64,000 nucleotides of DNA from assembly GCF_032460525.1 (NCBI RefSeq), contig NZ_CP135963.1, positions 2,852,001 through 2,916,000 of the forward strand, written 5' to 3'. The translations under genes were made by a program, and so were the position numbers. A model generated the notes under the pieces. That model did no database searches and was not told where the DNA came from. It saw only the letters and a list, made by a program, of their open reading frames with translations. Positions 34,095 through 42,833 of the stretch are shown here, one piece after another. Origin of the DNA: Geodermatophilus sp. DSM 44513. Lineage in GTDB: Bacteria > Actinomycetota > Actinomycetes > Mycobacteriales > Geodermatophilaceae. Numbering within the stretch: position 1 is the first letter of the stretch; each line of letters starts with the position of its first letter.

Positions 34095-37000
34095 ATGAGC
34101 ACCGCGCCCGCCCCCGCCCGCGACGCGAGCACCCGGCCGGCCGTGGCGATCCAGGCGACCTCGACGCCGGTGCTCAGCTACGCGCTGGCGCACAACCGCG
34201 TCCCGGTCGTCTCCCGGCTGGCGTTCACCAACCACGGCGGTCCGGTGCGCGGCGCCGTGGTGCGGGTCGGCGTGTGCGACGCGGAGGGCCCGATCGGCAC
34301 GACCGTCGAGCTGCCCGTGGACCTCGACGCCGGGCAGACCACGGTGCTCAGCGACGTCGACCTGGTCATGGACCCGGCGGCGATGCTGCAGATCGAGGAG
34401 CAGCGGCCCGGCTCGATCGAGATCGACCTGCTGGTCGACGGTGAGGACGTCGGGGGCACCGCCGTCCCGGTGCAGGTGCTGGCGGCCACCCAGTGGCTGG
34501 CCGCCCCCGTGCCGCTGGCCCTGGAGATGCTCGCCGCGCACGTGCTGCCCAACCACCCGACGGTGACCGCGCTCATCGGCGAGGCCGCCGACCTGCTCGA
34601 GCAGGCCACCGGCAGCGGGTCGGTGCAGGGCTACCAGTCCGGCCCCGAACGGGTCGACGAGATCGTCGCGGCGCTGGCCGAGGCGGTGCGCCGTCGGCGG
34701 GTCCGCTACACCGAACCGCCGGCCGGCTGGGCCGACGTCGGGCAGAAGGTGCGCACCCCCGGCGACGTCCTCGACGGGCGGGTGGGCACCTGCCTGGACA
34801 CCGTGGTGACGATGGCCGCCGCGTGCGAGCAGGCCGGCATCCGGCCGCTGCTGTGGGTGGCCGAGGGGCACTCCTTCCTCGGCTACTGGCGCGAGGAGCG
34901 CAGCGCGGAGAGCGTGGCGACCACCGACGTCGCCATGCTGGTGGACCTGGTCGACCTCGGGCTGATCCGGCTGGTGGAGACCACGCTGCTCACCAGCCGC
35001 GGCACCGAGGGCGCCGACCTGCACGGCGCCGCCCACGCCGCCTGGCTGGCCGGCGACCCTGACCGGGTGCTCGGCGTCACCGACGTGCACCGGGCCCGCC
35101 GCGACGGCATCGTGCCGCTGCCGGCCCGAACCCGCGGGCGGGACGGCGCGGTGCAGGTGGTCGAGTACCGCCCGGCGGTGCACAGCGTGGCCGCCCGGCC
35201 GGTCGAGCGGCCGGCCGCGCCCGGGGGGTCGGCCGACCCGTCCGGCCGCCCGGAGGTCCCCGCCCGGGTGCAGCAGTGGAAGAACGGCCTGCTGGACCTC
35301 TCGCTGCGCAACCGGCTGGTCAACTACACCGAGCGGGCCGGGCTGCCGCTGACCGTCCCCGCGACCCACCTGGGCGCCCTGGAGGAGCTGCTGCACTCCG
35401 GCGCCGCCGTGCAGCTGCTGCCCGACGACCGGGTCGCCACCGCGGACGCCGACGCCGGGCTGTCCTCGGCCCGGGCGCTGCCGGACGACCGGCTGGCCGG
35501 GGTGCTCCTCGGGCGCCGGATCGTGCACGCCCAGGTCAGCGAGGGCGGGTACCTGCCGCGGCTGCGCCAGCTCGCGCACAAGGCCCGGACGGTGCACGAG
35601 GAGACCGGTGCCAACAACCTCTACCTGGCCCTGGGCAGCCTGCTCTGGGAGCTCGACGGACGGCCGCTGCGCTCCCCGCTGGTGCTGGTGCCGGTCACCC
35701 TCAGCCCGACCAGCCGCAACGGCGTCTACCGGCTGGCCCTGGACGACACCGGGGCCAGCACGCCCAACCACTGCCTGCTCGAGAAGCTGCGGCAGGTGCA
35801 CGGCCTGACCGTCCCGGCGCTCACCGAGCCGCACCCGGCCGACGACGAGGGCGCCGGGCCCACCGTGCCGATCGACCGCGCGCTGGAGGCGGTCCGCCGC
35901 GCGCTCGCCGACGCGGGCCTGCCGTACCGGGTGGAGCCCACCGCCGACCTCGCCGTCCTGCAGTTCGCCAAGTACCGGCTGTGGCGCGACCTGGACGAGC
36001 ACTGGGCCCAGCTGTCGGCCAACCCGCTGGTGCACCACCTCGTGCACCGGCCGGCCACGGCAGCCGGGGACCAGCACTTCCCCGACCCGGTCCCGGACAC
36101 CGCCGGCGGCACCGACCTCGACGAGCTGGCCGCGGCCTGCCCCGCCCCGGCCGACGCCTCCCAGCTGCGCGCGGTCGCCGAGGCCACCGCCGGGCGCACC
36201 TTCGTGCTGGAGGGCCCGCCCGGCACCGGCAAGTCCCAGACCATCACCAACCTCCTCGCCCGGGCGGTCGCCGACGGCAAGCGGGTGCTGTTCGTCGCGG
36301 AGAAGCGGGCCGCGCTCGACGTCGTGGCCCGCCGGTTGGAGGCCGCCGGCCTGGGCCCGTTCGCCCTCGACCTGCACGACAAGGGCGCCCGGGCCTCGGC
36401 GGTGCGCGCCCAGGTGCGGGCGGCCCTGGAGCACGCCGCCGCGGCCGGGGCCACGGTGGACGAGCACGCCGCCGCGGCCGGCGCCGACCTGCGCGCGGCC
36501 CGCCGCACGCTGGCCCGCTACGCCCAGCGGCTGCACGCGCAGAACGCCGCGGGGCTGTCCTACTACACGGCGCGGACGGCGACCCTGGCCCGGCGGGACG
36601 GCGTCCCCACCCTGCCGGTCTCCCCCGCCTTCGTGGCCGCCGCGTCGCCGGAGACCATCGCCGGGGTGCGCCACGCGCTGGCGCTCTTGCCCGACCTCGC
36701 CGACCTGGTGCGCCCCTCGCCGCGGCACGCGTGGGCGTTCGTCGACACCGCCCAGGTCGACCTGCCCGCCGCCCAGCACGCCGCGGCCGCCGTCGACCGC
36801 GCCGTCCGCGAGCTGCCCAGCGAGCCGCACCTGGCCCGGGTGCTGCGCGAGGTGCGCACCCCGGCCGACCTGGACGCGCTGGCCCACCTGCTGTGCGGCC
36901 CGGCGACCCCGCTGGACGTGCTCGACGAGGTGCCGACCGCGCGCTGGGCCGCGGCGACGACGGCGGTGCTCGGCGAGGTGGCCGCCTTCTCCGGCACCGT

Positions 37001-40000
37001 GCACCCCGGCCTGGAGCTGGCCACCCCGGCCGCGCTGGAGCTGCCGCTGGCCGAGCTGTATGTCGCCGCGCAGACCGCCCAGGCCGGCCGGTTCACGGCC
37101 CGCCGACGGGGGCTGGCCGGCGTCCGCGACCGGCTGGCGCCGGTGCTGCGCCCGGGCGTGCAGGTCCGGCTCGGCGACGTCCCCGACCTGGTCGCGCAGC
37201 TGTGGCGGCTGCAGACCGTCGCCCACGGCATCGCGGCCCGCGCCTCGGTCGTCCCCGGGCTGGCCGTGCCGCCGGGCTGGAACCCGCTGGCCGAGCCGGA
37301 GCTGCTGGTCGGGCAGGTCGAGTGGCTGGAGCGGGCCGGGGCGGCCACCGACAGCGCCAGCGACTTCGCCGTCGCGCTGCGCCGCTGGGTGGTGCAGGGC
37401 GAGGGCCCCGACGCCGACGCCGGTGCCGCCGTCACCCGGCTGCGGGACACCGTCACCGCGCTGCTGCGGGTGTGCCGCAGCAGCCCGCGGCGGCTGGCCG
37501 AGTGGGCCGGGGACGACGGCCTGGTGCTGCGCTGGCAGATGACCCGGCCCGAGCGCGGCGTCGAGCACACCGGGCTGCGGTCGCTGCGCCGCTGGGCGGA
37601 CCTGGTCGACACCCTCGAGCCGCTGCGCGCGGCCGGCCTGCACGAGGCGCGGGCGCTGCTGGTCACCGGCGAGCTGCCCGCCGAGGACGCCGTCCGCGCC
37701 CTGGACCGGGGCCTGGCGCGGGCCTCGGTCGCCGAGCGGCGGGACGCCTCGGGTCTGGACGACTTCGACAGCGACGCGCACGAGCGGGCCATCGGCCGGT
37801 TCACCGCCGCCGCACGGGTCGTGCGCGAGCAGCTGCGCGAGACGCTGCCGGCCGGCGTGCGGGCCGCCGGGCCGGCCGGCGCGGACGGCGCGGCCGACGA
37901 GGCCGCGGCGCTGCTGCAGGAGCTGACCGGCGCCCGCCGCGGGATGGGCGTGCGCACGCTGCTGGCCCGGCACGGCCGGCTGGTCACCGCGCTGATGCCC
38001 TGCGTGCTGGTCAGCCCGGACTCGGTGGCCCGGTTCTTCCCCGCCGAGGCCGGCCTGTTCGACCTGGTCGTGTTCGACGAGGCCTCCCAGATCCGGGTGG
38101 CCGACGCGATCGGCGCGCTGGGCCGGGCGCGGGCGGCCGTCGTCGTCGGGGACAGCCGGCAGATGCCGCCGACGTCGTTCGCCGAACCGGCGCACGGCAC
38201 CGCGGAGGACGACGCGGCCGAGCTGCCGGGCACCGCCACCGAGGACGAGGAGTCGATCCTGTCGGAGTGCGTGGCCGCCGGGGTGCCCCGGCAGTGGCTG
38301 TCCTGGCACTACCGCAGCCGCGACGAGTCGCTGATCGCGTTCAGCAACGCCACCTACTACGGCAACCGGCTGTCCTCCTTCCCGGCACCCACCCACGGCC
38401 GGCCCTCGGCCGACGTCGACGGCCGCGGCATCTCCCTGGTCCGGGTCAACGGCACCTTCCACCGCACCGGCGCCGGCCGGCTGCTGCGCACCAACCCGAT
38501 GGAGGCCAAGGCGGTGGTGGCCGAGGTGCGCCGCCGCTTCGACGCGGTGCCACCGGATGCGGAGCCCCCGTCGATCGGCGTGGTGACCTTCAACGCGCCG
38601 CAGCGGGCCTACATCGAGGGCCTGCTGCGCGACGCCGGCGACGACCGGCTGGTCGCGGCGCTGGACCGCACCGACGGCGAGGGCCTGCTGGTCAAGAACC
38701 TGGACAACGTGCAGGGCGACGAGCGCGACGTGGTGCTGTTCTCCACCGGGTTCAGCGTCGACGACCGCGGGGTCCTGCCGCTGGCCTTCGGACCGCTCAA
38801 CCGGGTCGGCGGGGAGCGGCGGCTCAACGTGGCGGTCACCCGCGCCCGCCGGCAGGTCATCGTGTTCTCCTCCTTCGACCCCGCCCAGCTGCGCGCCGAG
38901 CAGACCTCCTCGGTCGGCGTGAAGCACCTGCGCGCCTACCTCGACCTGGCCGCGCTGGGCACCGACGCGCTGCCGCGGGACGCCCGCCCGGTCGCCGTCC
39001 CCGACCGGCACCGCGAGGAGATCGCGGCCGCGCTGCGCGACCGGGGCCTGGCCGTGCGCACCGACGTCGGCCTGTCGGACTTCCGCGTCGACCTGTCCGT
39101 GGCCGCCGCCGGCACCCCCGACGAGCCGGTCGTGGCCGTGCTGCTCGACGGGCCGTCGTGGGCGCGGCGGCGCACGGTCGGCGACCGCGACGGCCTGCCG
39201 GTGGAGGTGCTCTCCGGGATGCTCGGCTGGCCGGTCGTCGAGCGGGTCTGGCTGCCGACCTGGCTGCGCGACCGGGAGGCGGTGCTGGACCGGCTGGCCG
39301 ACGCGGTCGCGGCCGCACCGGTGACCGCGGCGCGCGCGCCGGTGCGCCCCGCACCGGTGGTCCCCGCGCCGGCCGATCCCCCAGCGGTCGAGGTGCTGAC
39401 CGCAGTGCCGCTGCGGGCCGCACCGCCGGCGGTCGCGGCCGCCGTGCCCAGCGACACGGCCACCCCGGTGGACGCCGACCCCGCGGACGGTGACCCGCCG
39501 GCCGACGGCGAGACGCCGTTCGTCCCGTGGGCCCCCCGCGGCGGGCTGGAGCGCAAGGCGCTGGACTCCCTCGACGACCCGCGGGCCGCCCGCACCGTGC
39601 GGCGGGTGCTGACCGCGGGGCTGCACGCGGAGGGGCCGGTGCACCGCGCCCGTCTGGTCCGGCTGACCGCCGCCGCCTTCGGCCTCACCCGGGTCAGCGA
39701 GGCACGCCGCGACGCGCTGCTCCAGCTGCTGCCCGACGGCGTCGCCCACGGCGAGTTCCTCTGGCCCGAGGCACTCGACCGCAGCACCTGGACCGGCTAC
39801 CGCCGCCAGGCGGCCAGCGCCGACCGGCCGCTGGACCAGGTCGCCCCGGAGGAGGTCGGCAACGCCATGGTGGCGCTGTGCCGGGACGCCGCCGGGCTGA
39901 CCGAGGACGAGCTGTTCCCGCGCACCGCGGAGGTCTTCGGCTACCGCCGCCGCACGCCGTCGCTCACCCCGCTGCTGCAGGCCGCCCTGACCCGGGCGCT

Positions 40001-40052
40001 GGACACCGGCCGGCTGGTCCGCCAGGAGTCGGGCGCGCTCGTCGCGGGGTGA
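34095..40052 (+). CDS. Giant DUF4011 / SF1 helicase / Vsr-like / DUF3320 protein
   Basis: This 1985-aa protein is built in order from an Ig-like N-terminal domain (about 15-130), a transglutaminase-like region with Cys233 (GTCLDTVVTMAAACEQAG) and His259 (EGHSFLGYW), a DUF4011 segment from about 390 (WKNGLLDLSLRNRLVNY), and a split SF1 helicase. The helicase has Walker A GPPGTGKSQT at 707, DEASQ at 1328, QGDERDVV at 1540 and LNVAVTRARR at 1577. A Vsr/REase-like domain follows at about 1640-1770 (FRVDLSVA, VLLDGPSW, MLGWPVVERVWLPTW), then DUF3320 from about 1805 (VHRARLVRLTAAAFGLTRVSEARRD). The acidic and lysine residues of a classic PD-(D/E)XK site are not obvious. This architecture is known among antiphage candidates (for example the gene called Hhe, from memory). 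A DNA-acting defence role is likely but inferred. A GTPase/kinase operon follows. Confidence 0.85.
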   Translation: MSTAPAPARDASTRPAVAIQATSTPVLSYALAHNRVPVVSRLAFTNHGGPVRGAVVRVGVCDAEGPIGTTVELPVDLDAGQTTVLSDVDLVMDPAAMLQIEEQRPGSIEIDLLVDGEDVGGTAVPVQVLAATQWLAAPVPLALEMLAAHVLPNHPTVTALIGEAADLLEQATGSGSVQGYQSGPERVDEIVAALAEAVRRRRVRYTEPPAGWADVGQKVRTPGDVLDGRVGTCLDTVVTMAAACEQAGIRPLLWVAEGHSFLGYWREERSAESVATTDVAMLVDLVDLGLIRLVETTLLTSRGTEGADLHGAAHAAWLAGDPDRVLGVTDVHRARRDGIVPLPARTRGRDGAVQVVEYRPAVHSVAARPVERPAAPGGSADPSGRPEVPARVQQWKNGLLDLSLRNRLVNYTERAGLPLTVPATHLGALEELLHSGAAVQLLPDDRVATADADAGLSSARALPDDRLAGVLLGRRIVHAQVSEGGYLPRLRQLAHKARTVHEETGANNLYLALGSLLWELDGRPLRSPLVLVPVTLSPTSRNGVYRLALDDTGASTPNHCLLEKLRQVHGLTVPALTEPHPADDEGAGPTVPIDRALEAVRRALADAGLPYRVEPTADLAVLQFAKYRLWRDLDEHWAQLSANPLVHHLVHRPATAAGDQHFPDPVPDTAGGTDLDELAAACPAPADASQLRAVAEATAGRTFVLEGPPGTGKSQTITNLLARAVADGKRVLFVAEKRAALDVVARRLEAAGLGPFALDLHDKGARASAVRAQVRAALEHAAAAGATVDEHAAAAGADLRAARRTLARYAQRLHAQNAAGLSYYTARTATLARRDGVPTLPVSPAFVAAASPETIAGVRHALALLPDLADLVRPSPRHAWAFVDTAQVDLPAAQHAAAAVDRAVRELPSEPHLARVLREVRTPADLDALAHLLCGPATPLDVLDEVPTARWAAATTAVLGEVAAFSGTVHPGLELATPAALELPLAELYVAAQTAQAGRFTARRRGLAGVRDRLAPVLRPGVQVRLGDVPDLVAQLWRLQTVAHGIAARASVVPGLAVPPGWNPLAEPELLVGQVEWLERAGAATDSASDFAVALRRWVVQGEGPDADAGAAVTRLRDTVTALLRVCRSSPRRLAEWAGDDGLVLRWQMTRPERGVEHTGLRSLRRWADLVDTLEPLRAAGLHEARALLVTGELPAEDAVRALDRGLARASVAERRDASGLDDFDSDAHERAIGRFTAAARVVREQLRETLPAGVRAAGPAGADGAADEAAALLQELTGARRGMGVRTLLARHGRLVTALMPCVLVSPDSVARFFPAEAGLFDLVVFDEASQIRVADAIGALGRARAAVVVGDSRQMPPTSFAEPAHGTAEDDAAELPGTATEDEESILSECVAAGVPRQWLSWHYRSRDESLIAFSNATYYGNRLSSFPAPTHGRPSADVDGRGISLVRVNGTFHRTGAGRLLRTNPMEAKAVVAEVRRRFDAVPPDAEPPSIGVVTFNAPQRAYIEGLLRDAGDDRLVAALDRTDGEGLLVKNLDNVQGDERDVVLFSTGFSVDDRGVLPLAFGPLNRVGGERRLNVAVTRARRQVIVFSSFDPAQLRAEQTSSVGVKHLRAYLDLAALGTDALPRDARPVAVPDRHREEIAAALRDRGLAVRTDVGLSDFRVDLSVAAAGTPDEPVVAVLLDGPSWARRRTVGDRDGLPVEVLSGMLGWPVVERVWLPTWLRDREAVLDRLADAVAAAPVTAARAPVRPAPVVPAPADPPAVEVLTAVPLRAAPPAVAAAVPSDTATPVDADPADGDPPADGETPFVPWAPRGGLERKALDSLDDPRAARTVRRVLTAGLHAEGPVHRARLVRLTAAAFGLTRVSEARRDALLQLLPDGVAHGEFLWPEALDRSTWTGYRRQAASADRPLDQVAPEEVGNAMVALCRDAAGLTEDELFPRTAEVFGYRRRTPSLTPLLQAALTRALDTGRLVRQESGALVAG

Positions 40053-40082
40053 CCCGGTTCCGGGGCCACGGACCTCGCCCCC

Positions 40083-40122
40083 CGGTGCCCGACCCCGTGC
40101 TGCAGCGCGAGGTCGGGCACCG
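40083..40122 (+). terminator. Strong hairpin after the giant helicase gene
   Basis: CGGTGCCCGACC (40083-40094) pairs perfectly with GGTCGGGCACCG (40111-40122) over 12 bp, with a 16-base loop. It lies 30 bases after the helicase stop and about 210 before the kinase start. It probably separates the helicase transcript from the kinase/GTPase operon, at least partly. Confidence 0.6.
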
Positions 40123-40134
40123 TGGCACGAGGTC

Positions 40135-40169
40135 GGGGCGGGGCGGCGGGGCGGCGGGGCGGCGGGGCG
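40135..40169 (+). repeat. Short G-run tandem repeat, possible G-quadruplex
   Basis: Five runs of four G separated by CGGC-type spacers form a short repeat of unit GGCGGGGC. It lies 160-195 bases before the kinase start, after the hairpin. The run pattern satisfies the usual four-G-tract quadruplex rule. In DNA this GC-rich, chance occurrence is plausible, so function is uncertain. Confidence 0.4.
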
Positions 40170-40330
40170 TCCGGCCGGTCGGGCTCAGGGGCGGATGGGG
40201 GACCTCCCCGATGCCGGCGGTGCCGGCGGGCGGGCACCCTGGCAGGCGGACGACGGCCGGCTCCCACCTGGCCCCCAGGAACGGGGCCCAGCATCGGGGT
40301 GCCGCCGACGACGAGGGGAGGTGCGACCGC

Positions 40331-41434
40331 GTGGACGAGGCGCTGGACCCTGCCGGGGCGGTCGCCGACCTGGCCGGGACCCGCGAGATCCGGCTGCTGG
40401 AACCCGGCGACCCCGACCGCATCGGCCCCTACCACCTGATCTGCCGGCTGCCGCGCGGCGGTCAGGGCGCCGACGTGTTCGTCGGCTCGGCCGGCGAGGA
40501 CGGCGCGCTGGTGGTCATCAAGCGGCTGCCCGAGGCCGCCCCGGACCTGGCCCGCCGGCGGCTGGCGCGCGAGGTGGAGAACGCCGCCCGGGTGACCAGC
40601 CCGCGGGTGGCCAGCATCGTCGACCGGGACCTCACCGCCGACGCGCCCTACTACGTGCAGCAGTACGTGCCCGGGACGCCGCTGGACGAGTTCATGGCCG
40701 CCCGCGCCGGTGGGCTCACCGGCGGGGAGCTGCGCCGGATCGCCCTCGGCCTGCTGGCGGCGCTGCGGGACGTGCACGCCGCGGGCGTCGTCCACCGCGA
40801 CGTCAAGCCGGGCAACATCATCATCTGCGGCGACCAGGTGTGGCTGGTCGACTTCGGCATCAGCCGCTACGTCGGCCCCGAGCCGCCGTCGGGGACGGTC
40901 ACCTCCGGCATGGCGGCGCTGGGCACCAAGCTGTTCGCCAGCCCCGAGCAGCTGGCCGGGGCGGTGCTCAGCGAGGCCAGCGACGTCTACAGCTGGGGCC
41001 TGGTGGTCGCCTTCGCCGCCGGCGGGGTGCACCCGGTGGACCCCGACGACTCCCTGCCCGACTCCGACTACTACCTGGCGCTGCGCGCCGGTCGGCTGGA
41101 CCTGAGCCGGGTGCCGGGCGACCTGCTCGACAGCGTGCAGCAGGCGCTGCGCTTCCTGCCCGAGCGCCGCCCGACGGTGGACCGGCTGGCCCGCCAGGTC
41201 GAGCAGCGCACCCGCCGGCTGGTCACCGACCCGGCCGACGGCGACCCGCGCAGGCCGACCCGTGACCTGCCCTCCCTCGGGACGGTGACCGACACCGCCC
41301 GGCAGGGGCTGGCGCGGGTGGAGCGCGCGGTCGCCGACACCTGGTCCGGCTTCGCCGCCGCGGCCGCTGTCGTGGTGCTGCTCGGCCTGGTCATCGGGCT
41401 GGTGCTCGCCGTCGCCTTCCACGCCGTCTTCTGA
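40331..41434 (+). CDS. Tail-anchored Ser/Thr protein kinase
   Basis: This 367-aa Hanks-type kinase shows a glycine loop RLPRGGQGADVFVG, ATP-anchoring Lys64 (VVIKRL), the catalytic HRD at 155-157 (VVHRDVKPGNIII), DFG at 174-176 (LVDFGIS) and the P+1 loop SPEQL. The catalytic machinery is complete. After a basic linker it ends with one hydrophobic helix (about 340-367) and no extracellular domain, so the kinase is tail-anchored on the cytoplasmic face. The GTG at 40331 has GGGGAGG upstream. It is the first gene of a tight plus-strand operon with a small membrane protein, a double-GTPase and a GAP1-like protein, and probably phosphorylates one of them. Confidence 0.85.
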   Translation: MDEALDPAGAVADLAGTREIRLLEPGDPDRIGPYHLICRLPRGGQGADVFVGSAGEDGALVVIKRLPEAAPDLARRRLAREVENAARVTSPRVASIVDRDLTADAPYYVQQYVPGTPLDEFMAARAGGLTGGELRRIALGLLAALRDVHAAGVVHRDVKPGNIIICGDQVWLVDFGISRYVGPEPPSGTVTSGMAALGTKLFASPEQLAGAVLSEASDVYSWGLVVAFAAGGVHPVDPDDSLPDSDYYLALRAGRLDLSRVPGDLLDSVQQALRFLPERRPTVDRLARQVEQRTRRLVTDPADGDPRRPTRDLPSLGTVTDTARQGLARVERAVADTWSGFAAAAAVVVLLGLVIGLVLAVAFHAVF

Positions 41435-41484
41435 CCCGCCGTCTCCTGACCCGCCGCCTTCTGACGCCCCCGAGGAGGATCCCC

Positions 41485-41622
41485 GTGTCCGGCCTGTACG
41501 AGCGCGCGCTGGCCCAGCAGCAGCGGGACGCCCGCCGCCAGCGGTTCCGGGAGCGCCGCGCGGTGCTGCTGGCGCTGCTGGCGCTGAGCACCGTCGTCTT
41601 CTTCGTCCTGTTCGTGCGCTGA
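41485..41622 (+). CDS. 45-aa single-pass membrane protein
   Basis: The GTG at 41485 is preceded by CGAGGAGGAT. The 45-codon protein has a basic, glutamine-rich N-terminal helix (YERALAQQQRDARRQRFRER) and one hydrophobic helix (about 27-43). The first part is a potential coiled coil. It ends 2 bases before the ATG of the GTPase gene, so the two are cotranslated. It is unknown, and a membrane dock for the kinase or GTPase is a fair guess. It is too short to be found by similarity alone. Confidence 0.7.
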   Translation: MSGLYERALAQQQRDARRQRFRERRAVLLALLALSTVVFFVLFVR

Positions 41623-41624
41623 CG

Positions 41625-42797
41625 ATGCCGCTGACGACGCGCCGCCGCGTCTGCCCCCGCTGCCTGGAGCCGCTCACCGCGCCGGTGTGGCGCGACGTCA
41701 CGGGCGCGCCCGCACGCCCCCCGGTCGAGCGGCGCAGCCGCTGGCAGCGGCTCGTCGACCCGCTGCGCGCCGACCCGCTGCCGGCGCCCACCGCCCGGGA
41801 CGCCGCCGGTGCGGCCGCGGCCAGCGTGGTGCCGACCTGCCCGCGCGGGCACCGGCTGCCGCCGGAGTACCTGGACCGGCCCACCCTCGTCGTCGGCCTG
41901 GTCGGGCTGACCGGCGCGTCGAAGAGCACCTACCTGACCGTGCTCATCGACCTGCTGCACGAGGGGGCGCTGGCCCCGCTCGGCATCTCGGTGGAGATGG
42001 ACGAGGAGAGCGCGGCCCGCTTCGACGACTCCCGCTACCGGCTGCTGGTGCAGCGCCAGCAGCTGCCGCTGACCCTGCCGCTGCTCGGCGGTGGCAGCTC
42101 GCCGGACCCGTTCGTGCTGGTGCTGCGCGGCACCGGCGCGGGAGGCGCGGTGAACCTGGTCTTCTTCGACGCCTCGGGCGAGCAGCTGTACCGCAGCGAG
42201 GACATGGGCCAGTACGGCCGCTTCCTCTACGCCGCGTCCTCCCTGCTGGTCGTGCTCTCCCCCGGCGTCTTCCCGCGGCTGCGCTCGGTGGCCGACCCCG
42301 GCGAGGACGCCATCGGCCTGGCCCGGCACACCCAGATGGTGGTCAACCTGGCCACCGTGCTGCGCGCGGCCCGCAACCTGCCGCCGGACGCGCACCTGGA
42401 CGACGTCGCGACCGCCGTCGTCCTGAGCAAGGCCGACAAGCTGCGCGCGGTGCCCGACTTCCCGGCCGCCACCCTGCGCGACCCCGACCTGCGGGCGGTG
42501 CCGCTGGCGCAGTGGTTCGCCGAGGTCCGCTCGTCCAGCTCGCGGCTGGTCGACTTCCTGGAGGTCAGCGGCGGGTCCAACCTGCTGACGGCGCTGCTGC
42601 ACCGGCTGCCGCAGCCCACCGTGCACGCCGTGTCGGCCACCGGCGCCGACGCGCGGGACGGCGGGTACCCGCGGATCGCCCCGGTCGGGGTGCTGGACCC
42701 GCTGCTGGTGCTGCTGGCCCGCGCAGGGCTGCTGCCCGCCGACGGGCTGGACCCCGAGGAGCTGGACACCGGCCCACGCGCCGGGTGGTCCTGGTGA
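41625..42797 (+). CDS. Zinc-ribbon P-loop protein of the double-GTPase type
   Basis: This 390-aa protein begins with a zinc site (C10, C13 in RRRVCPRCLEPL; C72 and H76 in PTCPRGH) and then a TRAFAC-like GTPase fold. The P-loop is GLTGASKST (94-102). The Gly before the catalytic Lys is Ser, a variant of GxxxxGK[ST]. The G3 position is FFDASGEQLY (Asp182), and the G4 position SKAD (268-271) has Ser in place of Asn. This matches the double-GTPase 2 group seen beside GAP1 proteins. It lies 2 bases after the small membrane protein gene and ends at the tandem repeat preceding GAP1. Nucleotide use is inferred. Confidence 0.75.
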   Translation: MPLTTRRRVCPRCLEPLTAPVWRDVTGAPARPPVERRSRWQRLVDPLRADPLPAPTARDAAGAAAASVVPTCPRGHRLPPEYLDRPTLVVGLVGLTGASKSTYLTVLIDLLHEGALAPLGISVEMDEESAARFDDSRYRLLVQRQQLPLTLPLLGGGSSPDPFVLVLRGTGAGGAVNLVFFDASGEQLYRSEDMGQYGRFLYAASSLLVVLSPGVFPRLRSVADPGEDAIGLARHTQMVVNLATVLRAARNLPPDAHLDDVATAVVLSKADKLRAVPDFPAATLRDPDLRAVPLAQWFAEVRSSSSRLVDFLEVSGGSNLLTALLHRLPQPTVHAVSATGADARDGGYPRIAPVGVLDPLLVLLARAGLLPADGLDPEELDTGPRAGWSW

Positions 42798-42833
42798 GCG
42801 GGTGGTCCTGGTGAGCGGGTGGGCCCGGTGAGC
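42783..42833 (+). repeat. 17-bp tandem repeat spanning the GTPase/GAP1 junction
   Basis: The unit GGGTGGTCCTGGTGAGC occurs at 42783-42799 and exactly again at 42800-42816. A third copy at 42817-42833 differs at two bases. Each unit holds a GTGA stop/start overlap. The first provides the GTPase stop and the third the best GAP1 start. Because 17 is not a multiple of 3, each added copy moves the start to a new frame. Confidence 0.85.

Noticed and set aside
34029..39749. A very long open frame antisense to the giant helicase gene (about 1900 codons).
   Set aside because: At this GC content stop codons are rare in some antisense frames. Its sequence is Gly/Arg/His-rich low-complexity with no domain, while the sense strand has ordered helicase motifs.
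42783..42833. The 17-bp repeat as an insertion-sequence scar or target-site duplication.
   Set aside because: There are three contiguous copies with no terminal inverted repeats or transposase. Slippage explains it more simply.
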